Positions 34,740-44,876 of a DNA stretch of 64,000 nt are shown here, in pieces. The position numbers and the translations under genes are program-made. The notes under the pieces were generated by a model. That model was not told the origin of the DNA and did not search any database. It saw nothing but the letters and a program-made list of their open reading frames with translations. The DNA comes from Flexivirga caeni (GTDB lineage Bacteria > Actinomycetota > Actinomycetes > Actinomycetales > Dermatophilaceae): contig NZ_RJJQ01000005.1 of the NCBI RefSeq assembly GCF_003724155.1, positions 62,001-126,000 of the forward strand. Direction: 5' to 3'. The stretch's first letter is position 1. Every line of letters starts with the position of its first letter.

Positions 34740-36494
34740 ATGAGTACCTCGGCCGCCTCGCACCTGTCACCGGCGTTCCCAGGGAAGGCGGCGTGGGGGA
34801 CCGCGGGCAAACTGCGGGCCTGGCAGGCCGCGGCAGTCGAGCGCTACCTCACCGACCAGCCGCGTGACTTCCTCGCAGTCGCCACGCCGGGAGCCGGAAA
34901 GACCACGTACGCCTTGCGATTGGCCACCGAGCTGCTGCAGCGCGGCATCGTGCAGCAGATCACGATCGTGGCGCCGACCGAGCACCTCAAGACGCAGTGG
35001 GCTGATGCGGCGTCGCGGGTCGGCATACACATCGATCCGCGGTTCACCAACGCGCAGGAGGAGCATGCCAAGGGTTTCCACGGCATTGCGGTGACCTACG
35101 CGGGCGTGGCCAGCCGGCCGGCGCTGCACCGCATCCGCACCGAGCGCAAGCGGACCCTGGTCATCCTCGACGAGGTGCACCACGGCGGCGACACGAAGTC
35201 GTGGGGTGACGCGATCCGTGAGGCGTTCGAGTCGGCAACTCGGCGAATCTGCTTGACCGGCACCCCGTTTCGCTCCGACGCGGCGCCGATCCCGTTCGTG
35301 CGCTACGAGGAGGGACCCGACGGCATACGCCGCTCGGCCAGCGACTTCACCTATGGTTATGCCGACGCGCTGCGCGACGGCGTGGTGCGCCCCGTGCTGT
35401 TCATGGCGTATGGCGGGGCAATGCGCTGGCGCACCTCTGCAGGGGACGAGATCTCCGCCCGGCTGGGCGAACCGCTCACCAAGGACGCGACCGCAGCCGC
35501 CTGGCGCACCGCGCTGGACCCGACCGGCGCGTGGATCCCGGCGGTGCTGCGTGCTGCCGACAAGCGGCTGACCGAGGTCCGCCGGCACGTGCCGGACGCC
35601 GGGGGATTGGTCATCGCGTCCAACCAGACAGCAGCCCGTGCCTATGCGCGAATCCTCCACGAAAAAACGGGTGTTCGCCCGACAGTGGTGTTGTCCGACG
35701 ACGCCGGCGCATCCTCGCGGATCGAGGAGTTCGCGGACTCGGAGGACCGCTGGATGGTGGCCGTGCGGATGGTTTCCGAAGGTGTCGACGTGCCGCGGCT
35801 GGCGGTGGGAGTCTTCGCGACCTCGACCTCGACGCCGCTCTATTTCGCCCAGGCAGTCGGCCGATTCGTGCGCGCGCGGCGCCGGGGCGAGACCGCGACG
35901 GTCTTCCTGCCGACGGTCCCGATCATCCTCGAGCTCGCGGCGACGATGGAGAAGGAGCGCAACCACGCGCTGGATCGCCCTGAGACCAATGAGGATTCGA
36001 TCTGGGCCGAGGAAGAGGGCCTGATCGAGGAGGCCAACCGGGAGGAGAAGGCGTCCGGTCAGCTCGAGGGTACCTTCGAGGCGCTGGAGTCCGAGGCAGA
36101 GTTCGACCACGTGCTCTTCGACGCGCAACAGTTCGGCCTCGGCGCCGTGGCGGGCAGCGCGGAAGAGGAGGAATACCTCGGGCTGCCAGGGCTTTTGGAG
36201 CCGGACCAGGTCAGTAGCCTGCTGCGGCAGCGCCAGGACAAGCAGTTGCGAACCGGCCGGAAGCGTCCCGATGCGGACCCGCCGGTCGCGGCACACCGAG
36301 CGCTGGCGGCTCAGCGCAAGGAGCTGAACGCGCTGGTTGCGGCATACTCCACGAAGTCGGGCAAGCCGCACGCGCACGTGCACCACGAGTTGCGCGTGAA
36401 GTGCGGCGGGCCGGCGTTGGATCGCGCGTCCTCCGACGAGGTGAGCGAGCGAATCACCATGCTGCGCAACTGGTTTGTCGGCCGCAAGCGCTGA
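34740..36494 (+). CDS. SF2 DEAD/DEAH-box helicase-like ATPase
   Basis: A 584-residue superfamily 2 protein. It has LRAWQAAAVERYL (Q-like region), Walker A VATPGAGKTTYAL near residue 48, DEVHH box VILDEVHHGG near 142 and LTGTPFRSD (motif III). The second RecA domain has MVSEGVDVPRLAVG and QAVGRFVRARR (motif VI). The C-terminal 160 residues are helical and acidic, unlike the classic UvrB or RecG types. This gene type is conserved near DUF3039 and YqgE in actinobacteria as I recall. It may act on damaged DNA or RNA; no direct evidence. Confidence 0.87.
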   Translation: MSTSAASHLSPAFPGKAAWGTAGKLRAWQAAAVERYLTDQPRDFLAVATPGAGKTTYALRLATELLQRGIVQQITIVAPTEHLKTQWADAASRVGIHIDPRFTNAQEEHAKGFHGIAVTYAGVASRPALHRIRTERKRTLVILDEVHHGGDTKSWGDAIREAFESATRRICLTGTPFRSDAAPIPFVRYEEGPDGIRRSASDFTYGYADALRDGVVRPVLFMAYGGAMRWRTSAGDEISARLGEPLTKDATAAAWRTALDPTGAWIPAVLRAADKRLTEVRRHVPDAGGLVIASNQTAARAYARILHEKTGVRPTVVLSDDAGASSRIEEFADSEDRWMVAVRMVSEGVDVPRLAVGVFATSTSTPLYFAQAVGRFVRARRRGETATVFLPTVPIILELAATMEKERNHALDRPETNEDSIWAEEEGLIEEANREEKASGQLEGTFEALESEAEFDHVLFDAQQFGLGAVAGSAEEEEYLGLPGLLEPDQVSSLLRQRQDKQLRTGRKRPDADPPVAAHRALAAQRKELNALVAAYSTKSGKPHAHVHHELRVKCGGPALDRASSDEVSERITMLRNWFVGRKR

Positions 36495-36500
36495 AAGACG

Positions 36501-36977
36501 TCAGGCCTGCTGTGCCGCGTCCTGCACGAGCGGCAGCGTGCGGTGCCCGACCAGCTCGGCCAGCGAGATCGTGGTGGACGCGTGCACCACGAGCCCGGTC
36601 TCGACGATCTGGTCGATGACCCGCTGCAGGTCGGCGTTGTCGGTGGCCACGACGCGCACCAGCAGGTCGCCGCTGCCGGTGATCGTGTGCACTTCGATCA
36701 CCTCGGGGATGCCGGCGAGGTGATCGACGACCGCCTGCCGGCCCTTGCGCTGCTGGATCTGCAGTGTGCAGAAGGCAGTCACGGGATAGCCGAGCGCCGC
36801 CGGGGAGACCGTCGGCGCGAGCGAGGCGATCACGCCGCGTGCGATCAGCCGGTCGAGCCGGGCCTGCACCGTGCCGCGGGCGACACCCAGTGCGCGCGAC
36901 GCCCCGAGCACCCCGATCTGGGGCTGCTCGGTGAGTAGCGCGATGAGGCGGGCGTCGAGCTCGTCGAGCCGCGGCAT
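36501..36977 (-). CDS. Lrp/AsnC family regulator
   Basis: A 158-residue regulator: N-terminal wHTH (LDELDARLIALLTEQPQIGVLGASRALGVARGTVQARLDRL) and a C-terminal RAM/AsnC ligand domain with HTITGSGDLLVRVVA. The ATG at 36977 overlaps the GntR stop by one base (TGATG), so the genes are translationally coupled; a GTG codon sits directly before. In actinobacteria, Lrp-type regulators often sit next to hppD and respond to aromatic amino acids; that role here is inferred from the neighbouring divergent hppD. Confidence 0.88.
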   Translation of the reverse strand: MPRLDELDARLIALLTEQPQIGVLGASRALGVARGTVQARLDRLIARGVIASLAPTVSPAALGYPVTAFCTLQIQQRKGRQAVVDHLAGIPEVIEVHTITGSGDLLVRVVATDNADLQRVIDQIVETGLVVHASTTISLAELVGHRTLPLVQDAAQQA

Positions 36978-37366
36978 CACCGGCTCCCGGGGTGGTGCGC
37001 GGCCACGGCCGCCTCGACGAGGCGCACCGATTCCCGCGGATCGATGCCGTATGACGCTGCAGCCCGGACGTATTCGGCCGCGGCCTCGGCCGCGCGCTCC
37101 CGGTGGTCGTCACCGCTCGCGGCGATGAAGGTGCCCTTGCGGCCGCGAGTCTCGATGGTGCCGGCGCGTTCGAGCTCGGTGTAGGCCTTCGCAACGGTGC
37201 CGGGCGCCACGCCGAGATCGACGGCCAGCCCGCGCACCGTCGGCAGCCGGGTGCCCACCGGCATACTCCCCGAGGCCGCGGCCGCCGTCACCTGGGCGCG
37301 GATCTGCTCGTATGGCGGGGTCGGGCTGTCGTGGTCAACGCTGATCATCGGAGGCGTTCCGGTCAT
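36977..37366 (-). CDS. GntR family regulator, YtrA-like
   Basis: A 129-residue short GntR protein: PPYEQIRAQVTAAAASGSMPVGTRLPTVRGLAVDLGVAPGTVAKAYTELERAG is the whole DNA-binding domain, followed by a short helical dimerisation tail, as in YtrA-type proteins. There is no large ligand domain. It precedes the Lrp gene on the same strand and is divergent from hppD with 119 bases between starts. A start at the internal Met at 37348 is possible. Confidence 0.86.
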   Translation of the reverse strand: MTGTPPMISVDHDSPTPPYEQIRAQVTAAAASGSMPVGTRLPTVRGLAVDLGVAPGTVAKAYTELERAGTIETRGRKGTFIAASGDDHRERAAEAAAEYVRAAASYGIDPRESVRLVEAAVAAHHPGSR

Positions 37367-37390
37367 CTACACACGATAGCGACGGATCAT

Positions 37391-37462
37391 ATTGTCCAGC
37401 TTCCATCAAGATTGTCCGCACAGATTGTGCATGCTGAACAGCCAACTCCCGACCGATTGCGC
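37391..37462. promoter_or_regulatory. Repeated ATTGTCC/ATTGTGC motifs in the gntR-hppD divergent region
   Basis: ATTGTCC occurs at 37391-37397 and 37411-37417, ATTGTGC at 37424-37430 and ATTGCGC at 37456-37462. GCACA-GAT-TGTGC (37418-37430) is a perfect five-base-arm dyad. Iterated half-sites fit an Lrp/AsnC oligomer. Binding is inferred. Confidence 0.5.
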
Positions 37463-37467
37463 GGTGA

Positions 37468-38697
<1,230 letters not shown>

Positions 38698-38801
38698 TTC
38701 ACCGCCGTCATTCGCCGTTTCCAGCGCTCTCGGGGTGGTGTGGTCTAGCATCCGAGACAGGTGACTCACAGGGTCACGTGTTCCGCGGAAGGGGTCCCGG
38801 T

Positions 38802-38933
38802 ATGGCGACGAAGAAGGGTTCCGCCGGGGCGACGAAGTCCGAGATGCGCGTCCGCTGGCTGGACAAGCCGGCGAAACACGACTACCCGCCAGCAGCGTCA
38901 TGCCTTTCGCTGGTCGGGCTCGAATCCGACTGA
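38802..38933 (+). CDS. 43-residue protein with HDYPxA motif, possibly truncated
   Basis: A small frame, MATKKGSAGATKSEM..., with a good GGAAGGGG ribosome site seven bases upstream. It contains RWLDKPAKHDYPPAASCLSL. I recall an actinobacterial family with a KP-x-HDYPAAxxYLSLL core that often continues into a ParB-like nuclease fold; here the frame stops nine residues after the core, just before the antiporter gene. It may be a genuine short protein or a remnant. The motif makes chance coding unlikely. Confidence 0.6.
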   Translation: MATKKGSAGATKSEMRVRWLDKPAKHDYPPAASCLSLVGLESD

Positions 38934-38938
38934 CGCAC

Positions 38939-40102
38939 ATGGGTTTTGCGGAGCTGGCGCTGATCTGCGCCGTCGCGTTGCTCGGCCCTGCGCTTGCGGT
39001 GACGCGCGGTGTGCAGCTGCCGGTCGTCATCGGCGAGATGTTTGTCGGCGTCGTGATCGGCCGGACCGGATTCCGGCTGGTGGACCCCGCCGGCAGCACG
39101 CTGACGTTCATGGCGCAGATCGGCTTCGCCCTCGTCATGTTCATCGCGGGCTCGCATGTGCCGATGCGGGATCCGGCGATGCGGTCCGGTGTGCTGCGCG
39201 GGGCGCTGCGGGCGGTCGGCTGCGGGGTGGTGGCCATGCCGCTCGGTTTCGGCGCGGCAGCGGTTTTCGGCACGGGACACGGCGCGCTCTACACCGTGCT
39301 GATCGCGTCCTCCTCCGCGAACATCATCATGCCCGTTCTGGATGGCGCCGACACCGCTGCGCCGGTGATCCAGCAGTTGCTGCCGCAGATCGCGATCGCG
39401 AACACCGCCTGCATTGTCGCTCTTCCGCTCGCCATGGACCCACCGCACGCGCTACGGGCGACCATCGGCGGCGCGGCCGTCATCGCAGCAGGCGGAGTGC
39501 TTTTCGTCATCCTGCAGAAGCTCGCGAAGTCCGGCGAAGAACGCCGCGCGCATGAACTGTCCAAGGAGCGCGGTCTCGCCCTGGAGTTACGGTTCTCCCT
39601 CACGGCGGTCTTCGGCATCGCTGCGGTGGCGGTCGCCACCCAGGTGTCGGTCATGCTGGCCGGTTTCGTCGCAGGCCTGGCGTATGCCGCTGTCGGAGAG
39701 CCGCGCCGGCTCGCGCACCAGCTGTTTGCGGTGACCGAAGGGTTTTTCGGGCCGATCTTCTTCGTGTGGCTCGGCGCTTCGCTCGACCTGCGGCAACTGG
39801 GCGCTCATCCGGACGCGATCGTCCTCGGGCTGGTCCTCGGAGCCGCGGGACTCGTCGCCCACGGGGCGCTCCTGCTGAGCCGTCAGCCGTGGCCGGCTGC
39901 GGCCATCACAGCAGGCAATCTCGGCGTGCCGGTTGCCGCCGCGGCACTCGGCCAGGCGCTCGGCATGCTCCGGCCGGGCGAAGCACCCGCGATGCTGCTC
40001 GGCGCGGTGGTGACGGTCATCACCACCGCCGCGCTCGCCGGTCCGGTGCGCCGCCTGGCTGCAGCGCAGACCACCGATCGTGCGAATCCGGCTGCGAAGT
40101 AG
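38939..40102 (+). CDS. Cation:proton antiporter (CPA2/Kef type)
   Basis: A 387-residue membrane protein with about 12 hydrophobic segments. The start is MGFAELALICAVALLGPALA; QLPVVIGEMFVGVVIGRTG and a conserved GFFGPIFFVWLGASLDL segment are typical of the Na+/H+ exchanger family. Only the membrane domain is present; there is no TrkA-N domain. It probably moves Na+ or K+ against protons. It lies just five bases after the HDYP small gene, so they are one transcript. Confidence 0.85.
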   Translation: MGFAELALICAVALLGPALAVTRGVQLPVVIGEMFVGVVIGRTGFRLVDPAGSTLTFMAQIGFALVMFIAGSHVPMRDPAMRSGVLRGALRAVGCGVVAMPLGFGAAAVFGTGHGALYTVLIASSSANIIMPVLDGADTAAPVIQQLLPQIAIANTACIVALPLAMDPPHALRATIGGAAVIAAGGVLFVILQKLAKSGEERRAHELSKERGLALELRFSLTAVFGIAAVAVATQVSVMLAGFVAGLAYAAVGEPRRLAHQLFAVTEGFFGPIFFVWLGASLDLRQLGAHPDAIVLGLVLGAAGLVAHGALLLSRQPWPAAAITAGNLGVPVAAAALGQALGMLRPGEAPAMLLGAVVTVITTAALAGPVRRLAAAQTTDRANPAAK

Positions 40103-40120
40103 TCCTCTTCGGGCGAGTGG

Positions 40121-40606
40121 TCAGCTACCCGGCCGGTAGACCATCAGCCCGACGATCACGGCGAAGAGCAGACCGACGATGCCCCCGGAGGCCGCGACCC
40201 GCGCCGTCAGCGGCTTCAGGTCGAGGGTGCGCAGGGCCAGCCCGCCTTCCTGCGGGGTGGCTGCGGAAGCGGCGGTGAGCTGCTCGGCCGCCTTGTCCAG
40301 CGACGGAGTGACGACGAGCAGGGTGATCGCGACCCCAGCCAGCCACAACAGCAGCGACAACCAGATCCAGGTGTCGCCCATGCTGGCAATCGTCTTCCCG
40401 TGCCACTTCTGCGACATCAGGCCCATACCGAAGACCACGACCAGCACGGACGCTGCCGCGTAGATCTTGGCCATCCGCGACGAAGCGTGCAGGGCGGGAG
40501 CGTCCGCGTGCCGCAGACCTCGCGAGGCAGTGGTGACCGCGTGGGCCAACGGGCCGATAGCGAAAATCGCCGTGAGCAGGTGCAACAACAGCAACAGCTT
40601 CAACAT
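40121..40606 (-). CDS. DUF2269 family membrane protein
   Basis: A 161-residue protein with four hydrophobic segments: LKLLLLLHLLTAIFAIGPLAH at the N-terminus, then about 47-65, 80-101 and 138-158. Conserved His and Gly around LHLLTAIFAIGP are typical of DUF2269. The function is unknown; distant similarity to membrane cytochrome-like folds is speculation. It converges on the antiporter gene. Confidence 0.82.
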   Translation of the reverse strand: MLKLLLLLHLLTAIFAIGPLAHAVTTASRGLRHADAPALHASSRMAKIYAAASVLVVVFGMGLMSQKWHGKTIASMGDTWIWLSLLLWLAGVAITLLVVTPSLDKAAEQLTAASAATPQEGGLALRTLDLKPLTARVAASGGIVGLLFAVIVGLMVYRPGS

Positions 40607-40981
40607 GGACTCAGCGTACGCCGGACACGAAGCCGCGATCGCGTCCAGAGATCAACCAGCAACCAGCAACCAGTGGTGGTCCGCTGCCCGAACGCTGGCG
40701 AGGCTATAGGCATACTATGTCATATTTCCCAGCATATTCTCAGCAACTAGTGCATTTGTTAGAAGAACGTGAAAATTTTTGAAGTGCGCGATGGATTGTG
40801 GTTAATCACGACCCGTGCGGGTACTTTCGGTACTAGTGTCACGAAGGAGGAAGACAGCACAACTGGCGCGCCGACGTCACGGGTGGAGGTGTGTTTTCCG
40901 GCTCTCACATGACGAGCACACCCTTTAAAGGCCCATGGACTGTTCAGAGTCAACTTCAAGATCTGAAGGGAATACGCGACT
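40607..40981. other. AT-rich intergenic region upstream of the APC permease
   Basis: 375 bases with no convincing gene. GC is clearly lower than the flanks between 40700 and 40830. ACCAGCA is repeated in tandem at 40663-40676 with a partial third copy. An AAGGAGGAAG sequence (40845-40854) is not followed by a start codon. A hairpin CCCG-TG-CGGG (40811-40820) is short. The permease ribosome site AAGGGA is at 40966-40971. The region probably carries the permease promoter, but no canonical pair of boxes is clear. Confidence 0.5.
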
Positions 40982-42688
40982 ATGAGCGTCGATACTGACC
41001 AACCTGAAACGTTAGTAGGGGATGATCCGCACCTCAAGAAGGAGTTCGGCACCATCGGCCTGCTCTTTACGGCCATTGGCTCGATCATCGGGTCCGGATG
41101 GCTGTTCAGTTCACTGCACGCGTCCAGCATGGCCGGACCTGCCGCGATCATCTCCTGGGCCGTTGCGACCGTCATGTTCCTGTTCATCGGGTACACGTAC
41201 GCCGAACTGGGTGTGATGCTTCCCCGCAGTGGTGGTGTGGCGCGCTACCCGCACTACGCGTGGGGTTCGTTCGCCAGTTACTCGTTCGGCTGGGTCACGT
41301 GGCTGGCATGCGCATCGGTCGCGTCGGTGGAGGTCTCCGCGGTGCTGACCTATGCCAGTTCCTATCTGCATTGGCTGGAGCATGGCAATGGCACGCTGAA
41401 ACCGGCGGGACTGGTTGTCGCGATCGTCCTGCTCGGCGTCTTCGTCCTGATCAACTTCTTCGGGGTCAGATGGTTTGCTCGCATCAACAATGTGCTCGTC
41501 TGGTGGAAGCTGGGCATGATCGTCCTGGTGATTGTCGCGGTGATGATCTCGGCTTTTCACAGCGGAAACTTCAGCGCACACACTGCCACGGGTAACGGTT
41601 TCGCACCGAAGGGTATCAAGGGGGCGATGGAGGCCATCCCGGCTGCCGGCATCGCATTCTCATTCCTCGGGTGGCGGCAGGGAATCGAACTTGCCGGTGA
41701 GACCGATAATCCCAGGCGGAATGTGCCTCTGACGCTGCTCGGGTCGCTGGTCATCTGCGGGATTCTGTACATCCTGCTGCAGGTCGCCTTCATCGGGGCA
41801 CTCGACCCGTCGGCGCTGGTCCACCACGGCTGGGCGAACGTCGGCGACGCGATCAAGACCGGCAGTGACGCAGGCAACTTCAGCCCCCTCGCGGCACTGG
41901 CAACCTTCCTGGGCATGGGCTGGCTGGCCGGCCTGTTGTATGCCGACGCGTTCATCAGCCCCGGAGATACCGGGCTGATCTACGTCAGCGTCACCGCGCG
42001 CATGTCCTACGCCATGGGGCGCAACCGCAACGCCCCCGAGGTGCTGGCCAAGGTGAACAGAAATGGGGTGCCCTGGCCCAGCCTGATCCTCGCCTGGGTC
42101 GTGGGTTGCATCTTCTTCCTGCCGTTCCCGAGTTGGCAGTCGCTCGTCTCGATCGTCACCTCGCTCACCGTGCTCTCCTTCGGCAGCGGTTCGATCGCCC
42201 TACTGACCTTCCGCAAGCAACTACCCGATCTGGATCGTCCCTACCGCACGCGCGCCGCGTGGGTCGTCGGACCGCTCGCGCTCCTGGCGACCAACCTGAT
42301 CATGTACTGGGCAGGCTGGGACCAGGTCTGGAAGATGATGGCTGCGGTGGCGTTGGGATACGTCTTCCTGGCGATCTTCCAGGCGATCGACAAGGGCAGA
42401 GCGCCCAAGCTGGAATTCCAGAACGGCTGGTGGGTGCTGGTGTGGTTCGCGGGCATTGCCCTGGTGAGCTACCTGGGCAACTACTCCGGTGTCAGCGGCA
42501 AGTCCAATGCCGGCGAGGCCGATTGGTATGGCTTCAACGGCGGCATCGTCGCCAACGTGATCCTGACGATCATCGTCTTCGCGCTGGCCTGGTTCTGTCA
42601 GCTGTCGCCGAAGCGGGCCCACGAGATCCTCGGCCCGGTCGACGGGATGGCGCCGACCGACGGCGCCGCACCGGCTGCCGGTCACTGA
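40982..42688 (+). CDS. APC family amino acid permease
   Basis: A 568-residue transporter with about 12 membrane segments plus extra C-terminal helices. The signature start FGTIGLLFTAIGSIIGSGWLF (unwound helix 1 with GSG) and the SFLGWRQGIELAGETDNPRR segment of helix 6 to loop are diagnostic of the APC superfamily. The SVTARMSYAMGRNRNAPEVLAKV loop is also typical. The N- and C-termini are polar. The substrate is likely an amino acid, type unknown. The upstream AT-rich leader differs from the rest of the window. A strong terminator follows. Confidence 0.9.
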   Translation: MSVDTDQPETLVGDDPHLKKEFGTIGLLFTAIGSIIGSGWLFSSLHASSMAGPAAIISWAVATVMFLFIGYTYAELGVMLPRSGGVARYPHYAWGSFASYSFGWVTWLACASVASVEVSAVLTYASSYLHWLEHGNGTLKPAGLVVAIVLLGVFVLINFFGVRWFARINNVLVWWKLGMIVLVIVAVMISAFHSGNFSAHTATGNGFAPKGIKGAMEAIPAAGIAFSFLGWRQGIELAGETDNPRRNVPLTLLGSLVICGILYILLQVAFIGALDPSALVHHGWANVGDAIKTGSDAGNFSPLAALATFLGMGWLAGLLYADAFISPGDTGLIYVSVTARMSYAMGRNRNAPEVLAKVNRNGVPWPSLILAWVVGCIFFLPFPSWQSLVSIVTSLTVLSFGSGSIALLTFRKQLPDLDRPYRTRAAWVVGPLALLATNLIMYWAGWDQVWKMMAAVALGYVFLAIFQAIDKGRAPKLEFQNGWWVLVWFAGIALVSYLGNYSGVSGKSNAGEADWYGFNGGIVANVILTIIVFALAWFCQLSPKRAHEILGPVDGMAPTDGAAPAAGH

Positions 42689-42696
42689 CGTCCCCC

Positions 42697-42730
42697 GCAG
42701 GTGCCCCTTCCCCAGGGAAGGGGCACCTGC
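42697..42730 (+). terminator. Terminator after the APC permease
   Basis: Fifteen-base perfect arms GCAGGTGCCCCTTCC (42697-42711) and GGAAGGGGCACCTGC (42716-42730) with a four-base loop, nine bases after the permease stop. There is no T run. Confidence 0.85.
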
Positions 42731-42788
42731 GCGTGACGGGCATGCCGCTGACGAGTGCCAATGCTGGTCAGTGAGAGGATCTGTGGCC

Positions 42789-43673
42789 ATGACCGAACGC
42801 GCGTCGGGTTGGTATGACGACCCGGATGATCCCAGCCTGCTGCGCTACTGGGACGGCATCCTGTGGAGCGACCGCACGATGCCCAAGGTGAAGCCACACC
42901 TCGACGAGTCGCGCATCGGTGACCCGCGCAAACAGTGGGAAGAAGAGCAGGAACGGCTGCGCGCCGCCCAGCCCGGGGGATACCCGCAGGCCGGCCCGTC
43001 GAGATTCCAGCAGGGCCCTCGGCTGCAGCGCGGTGTCGGGCAGGGCCCCTCGCCATACGGCTATCAGCAGCAATACCAGGCACGTCCGGTCAAGATGACC
43101 CCCGATGGTGAGCCGACGGCGTCGTGGTGGCGCCGGCTGTTCGCCTATCTGATCGACAACATCCTGGTGTCCCTCGTCGCGGTGGTCATCTCGTGGAGCT
43201 GGCTGCAGCCGTGGATCAAGGTCATCACCGATTGGTATGACGCCGTGCTCACCGCCGCCAAGAACGGCGGCTCGCAGCCACCCGTGCCCAGTGCGCTCTA
43301 CCATGTGCCCTGGCAGTTCCCGGTGGTGTCACTGCTGATCTACCTCGTCTACGAGATCGGGCTGGTCGCGTGGCGCGGCCAGACCATCGGCCACCTGATC
43401 TGCGGCGTCCGGGTGCGCGGCGCAGGGTCGGCCGCGAAGCCGGAGATCAACGCCGCCGTGATCCGTGCACTGGTCAAGGGCGTCAGCAACATCACCACGT
43501 TCATCCCGGTGCTGGGTTCGCTCGGTTCCGTGTTCAGCCTGGTCGACGGGCTGATTCCGCTCGGCGAGCGCAGCGCTCAGTCGATCCACGACAAGGCTGC
43601 CAAGACCTACGTCGTGCGTGCGCGGCCACCGAAGGTTCCGGTCGGCACGCTGCCGCCATACCCCGGCGGTTAA
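42789..43673 (+). CDS. RDD family membrane protein with N-terminal DUF2510
   Basis: A 294-residue protein. Residues about 6-30 form a DUF2510 motif (GWYDDPDDPSLLRYWDGILWSDRT). A Gln/Gly/Pro-rich linker follows, then an RDD domain with about four membrane helices (ASWWRRLFAYLIDNILVSL; GQTIGHLICGVRVRG). The ATG at 42789 is preferred; GTG 42783 is in frame. RDD proteins are membrane proteins with proposed transport roles. Its stop shares bases with the fahA stop (convergent). Confidence 0.85.
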   Translation: MTERASGWYDDPDDPSLLRYWDGILWSDRTMPKVKPHLDESRIGDPRKQWEEEQERLRAAQPGGYPQAGPSRFQQGPRLQRGVGQGPSPYGYQQQYQARPVKMTPDGEPTASWWRRLFAYLIDNILVSLVAVVISWSWLQPWIKVITDWYDAVLTAAKNGGSQPPVPSALYHVPWQFPVVSLLIYLVYEIGLVAWRGQTIGHLICGVRVRGAGSAAKPEINAAVIRALVKGVSNITTFIPVLGSLGSVFSLVDGLIPLGERSAQSIHDKAAKTYVVRARPPKVPVGTLPPYPGG

Positions 43674-44866
43674 CCGGCGGTCGACGGCAGGATCGTGCCG
43701 CTCACCTCGCCGAGGGCTATGCGGCCACCGGCCACACCCGGCGCGGTCGCGGTGATTGTCACCCGGTCCCCGTCCTGCAGGAAGCTGCGCGTCGTGCCGT
43801 CGGCGAGTTCGACCGGTTCGGCGCCGCTCCAGGCGAGCTCCAGCAGGCTGCCGCGCTCGTCGCGTGCGTCGCCGGACACCGTGCCGGACGCGAAGAGGTC
43901 GCCGTTGCGCAGGCTCGCGCCGCCCACCGTCAGGTGCGCGAGCATCTGGGCCGGGCTCCAGTACATCTGCTGGTATGGCGGCCGGGAGATCACCGTGTCG
44001 TTGAGGCGCACCTCGAAGTCGATGTCGAGCCCGAAGAGATTGGCGCCACGCAGGTAGTCCAGCGGCTGCGGATCCTGCTGCGGCAGAGGGATCTTCGCCG
44101 CAACGAGGGCCTCGAACGGGGTGACCCAGGCGCTGATGGACGACGCGAACGACTTGCCCAGGAACGGGCCGAGCGGCACGTACTCCCACGCCTGGATGTC
44201 CCGGGCCGACCAGTCGTTGAAGAGCGCCACCCCGAAGAGGTGCTCGGCCGCTGCGTCGGTCGGCACGCGCTCGCCGATGGCCGTCGCGCCGCCGACGACG
44301 AAACCGAGCTCCGCCTCGATGTCCAGGCGGACGCTCGGCCCGAAAACCGGCTCCGGGTCGTCCTTCCCCTTGCGCTGGCCGACCGGCCGGCGTATGTCGG
44401 TGCCCGACACCACGACCGTGCCTGACCGGCCGTGATAGCCGATCGGCAGGTGCTTCCAGTTGGGGGTGAGGGCCGCGCCGTCGGGGCGGAAGATCGAGCC
44501 GACGTTGGTCGCGTGCTGCTCGCTGGCATAGAAGTCGACGTAGTCGGCGACCTGCACCGGCAGGTGCAAGGTCACGTCCTCGATGGGTCGGGTCGCTCTG
44601 GCGACCAGGTCGCGCCGCCGGTCGTCCTGCAGGATCTGCTGCAACCACGAACGTGCTGCGGACCAACTCGAGTTTCCCTGGGCGAGAAAGGCGTTCAGTG
44701 AGTCTTGCTGAAAGCAGCGGGCCCACTTGCGCACATTGTCCAGCCCCGCCAGGGTGGCCAGCTGGATGATGTCGTCGCCCAGGCGGGTGACGACCTGCGC
44801 CTGGCCGTCTGCCGTGCTGGCGACACCGTAGGGAAGGTTGTCGATGCTCCAGAGGTCCTCGGACAT
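43670..44866 (-). CDS. fahA: Fumarylacetoacetase
   Basis: A 398-residue hydrolase splitting fumarylacetoacetate into fumarate and acetoacetate, the last step of tyrosine degradation. It has the N-terminal FAA domain and the catalytic domain. Signature segments are DFYASEQHATNVGSIFR, LPIGYHGRSGTVVVSG, DIEAELGFVVG (metal-binding Asp and Glu) and LFNDWSARDIQAWEYVPLGPF. It lies ten bases downstream of an unknown gene and is divergent from hmgA. Confidence 0.97.
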   Translation of the reverse strand: MSEDLWSIDNLPYGVASTADGQAQVVTRLGDDIIQLATLAGLDNVRKWARCFQQDSLNAFLAQGNSSWSAARSWLQQILQDDRRRDLVARATRPIEDVTLHLPVQVADYVDFYASEQHATNVGSIFRPDGAALTPNWKHLPIGYHGRSGTVVVSGTDIRRPVGQRKGKDDPEPVFGPSVRLDIEAELGFVVGGATAIGERVPTDAAAEHLFGVALFNDWSARDIQAWEYVPLGPFLGKSFASSISAWVTPFEALVAAKIPLPQQDPQPLDYLRGANLFGLDIDFEVRLNDTVISRPPYQQMYWSPAQMLAHLTVGGASLRNGDLFASGTVSGDARDERGSLLELAWSGAEPVELADGTTRSFLQDGDRVTITATAPGVAGGRIALGEVSGTILPSTAG

Positions 44867-44876
44867 CAGGGTCCTT

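Noticed and set aside
40909-40998. A 29-residue frame upstream of and overlapping the APC permease start, possibly a leader peptide
   Set aside because: The only ribosome-like sequence (GGAGG, 40885-40889) is about 19 bases away, and codon use (TTT, AAA, CTT, ATA) only mirrors the AT-rich leader. No regulatory residues stand out.
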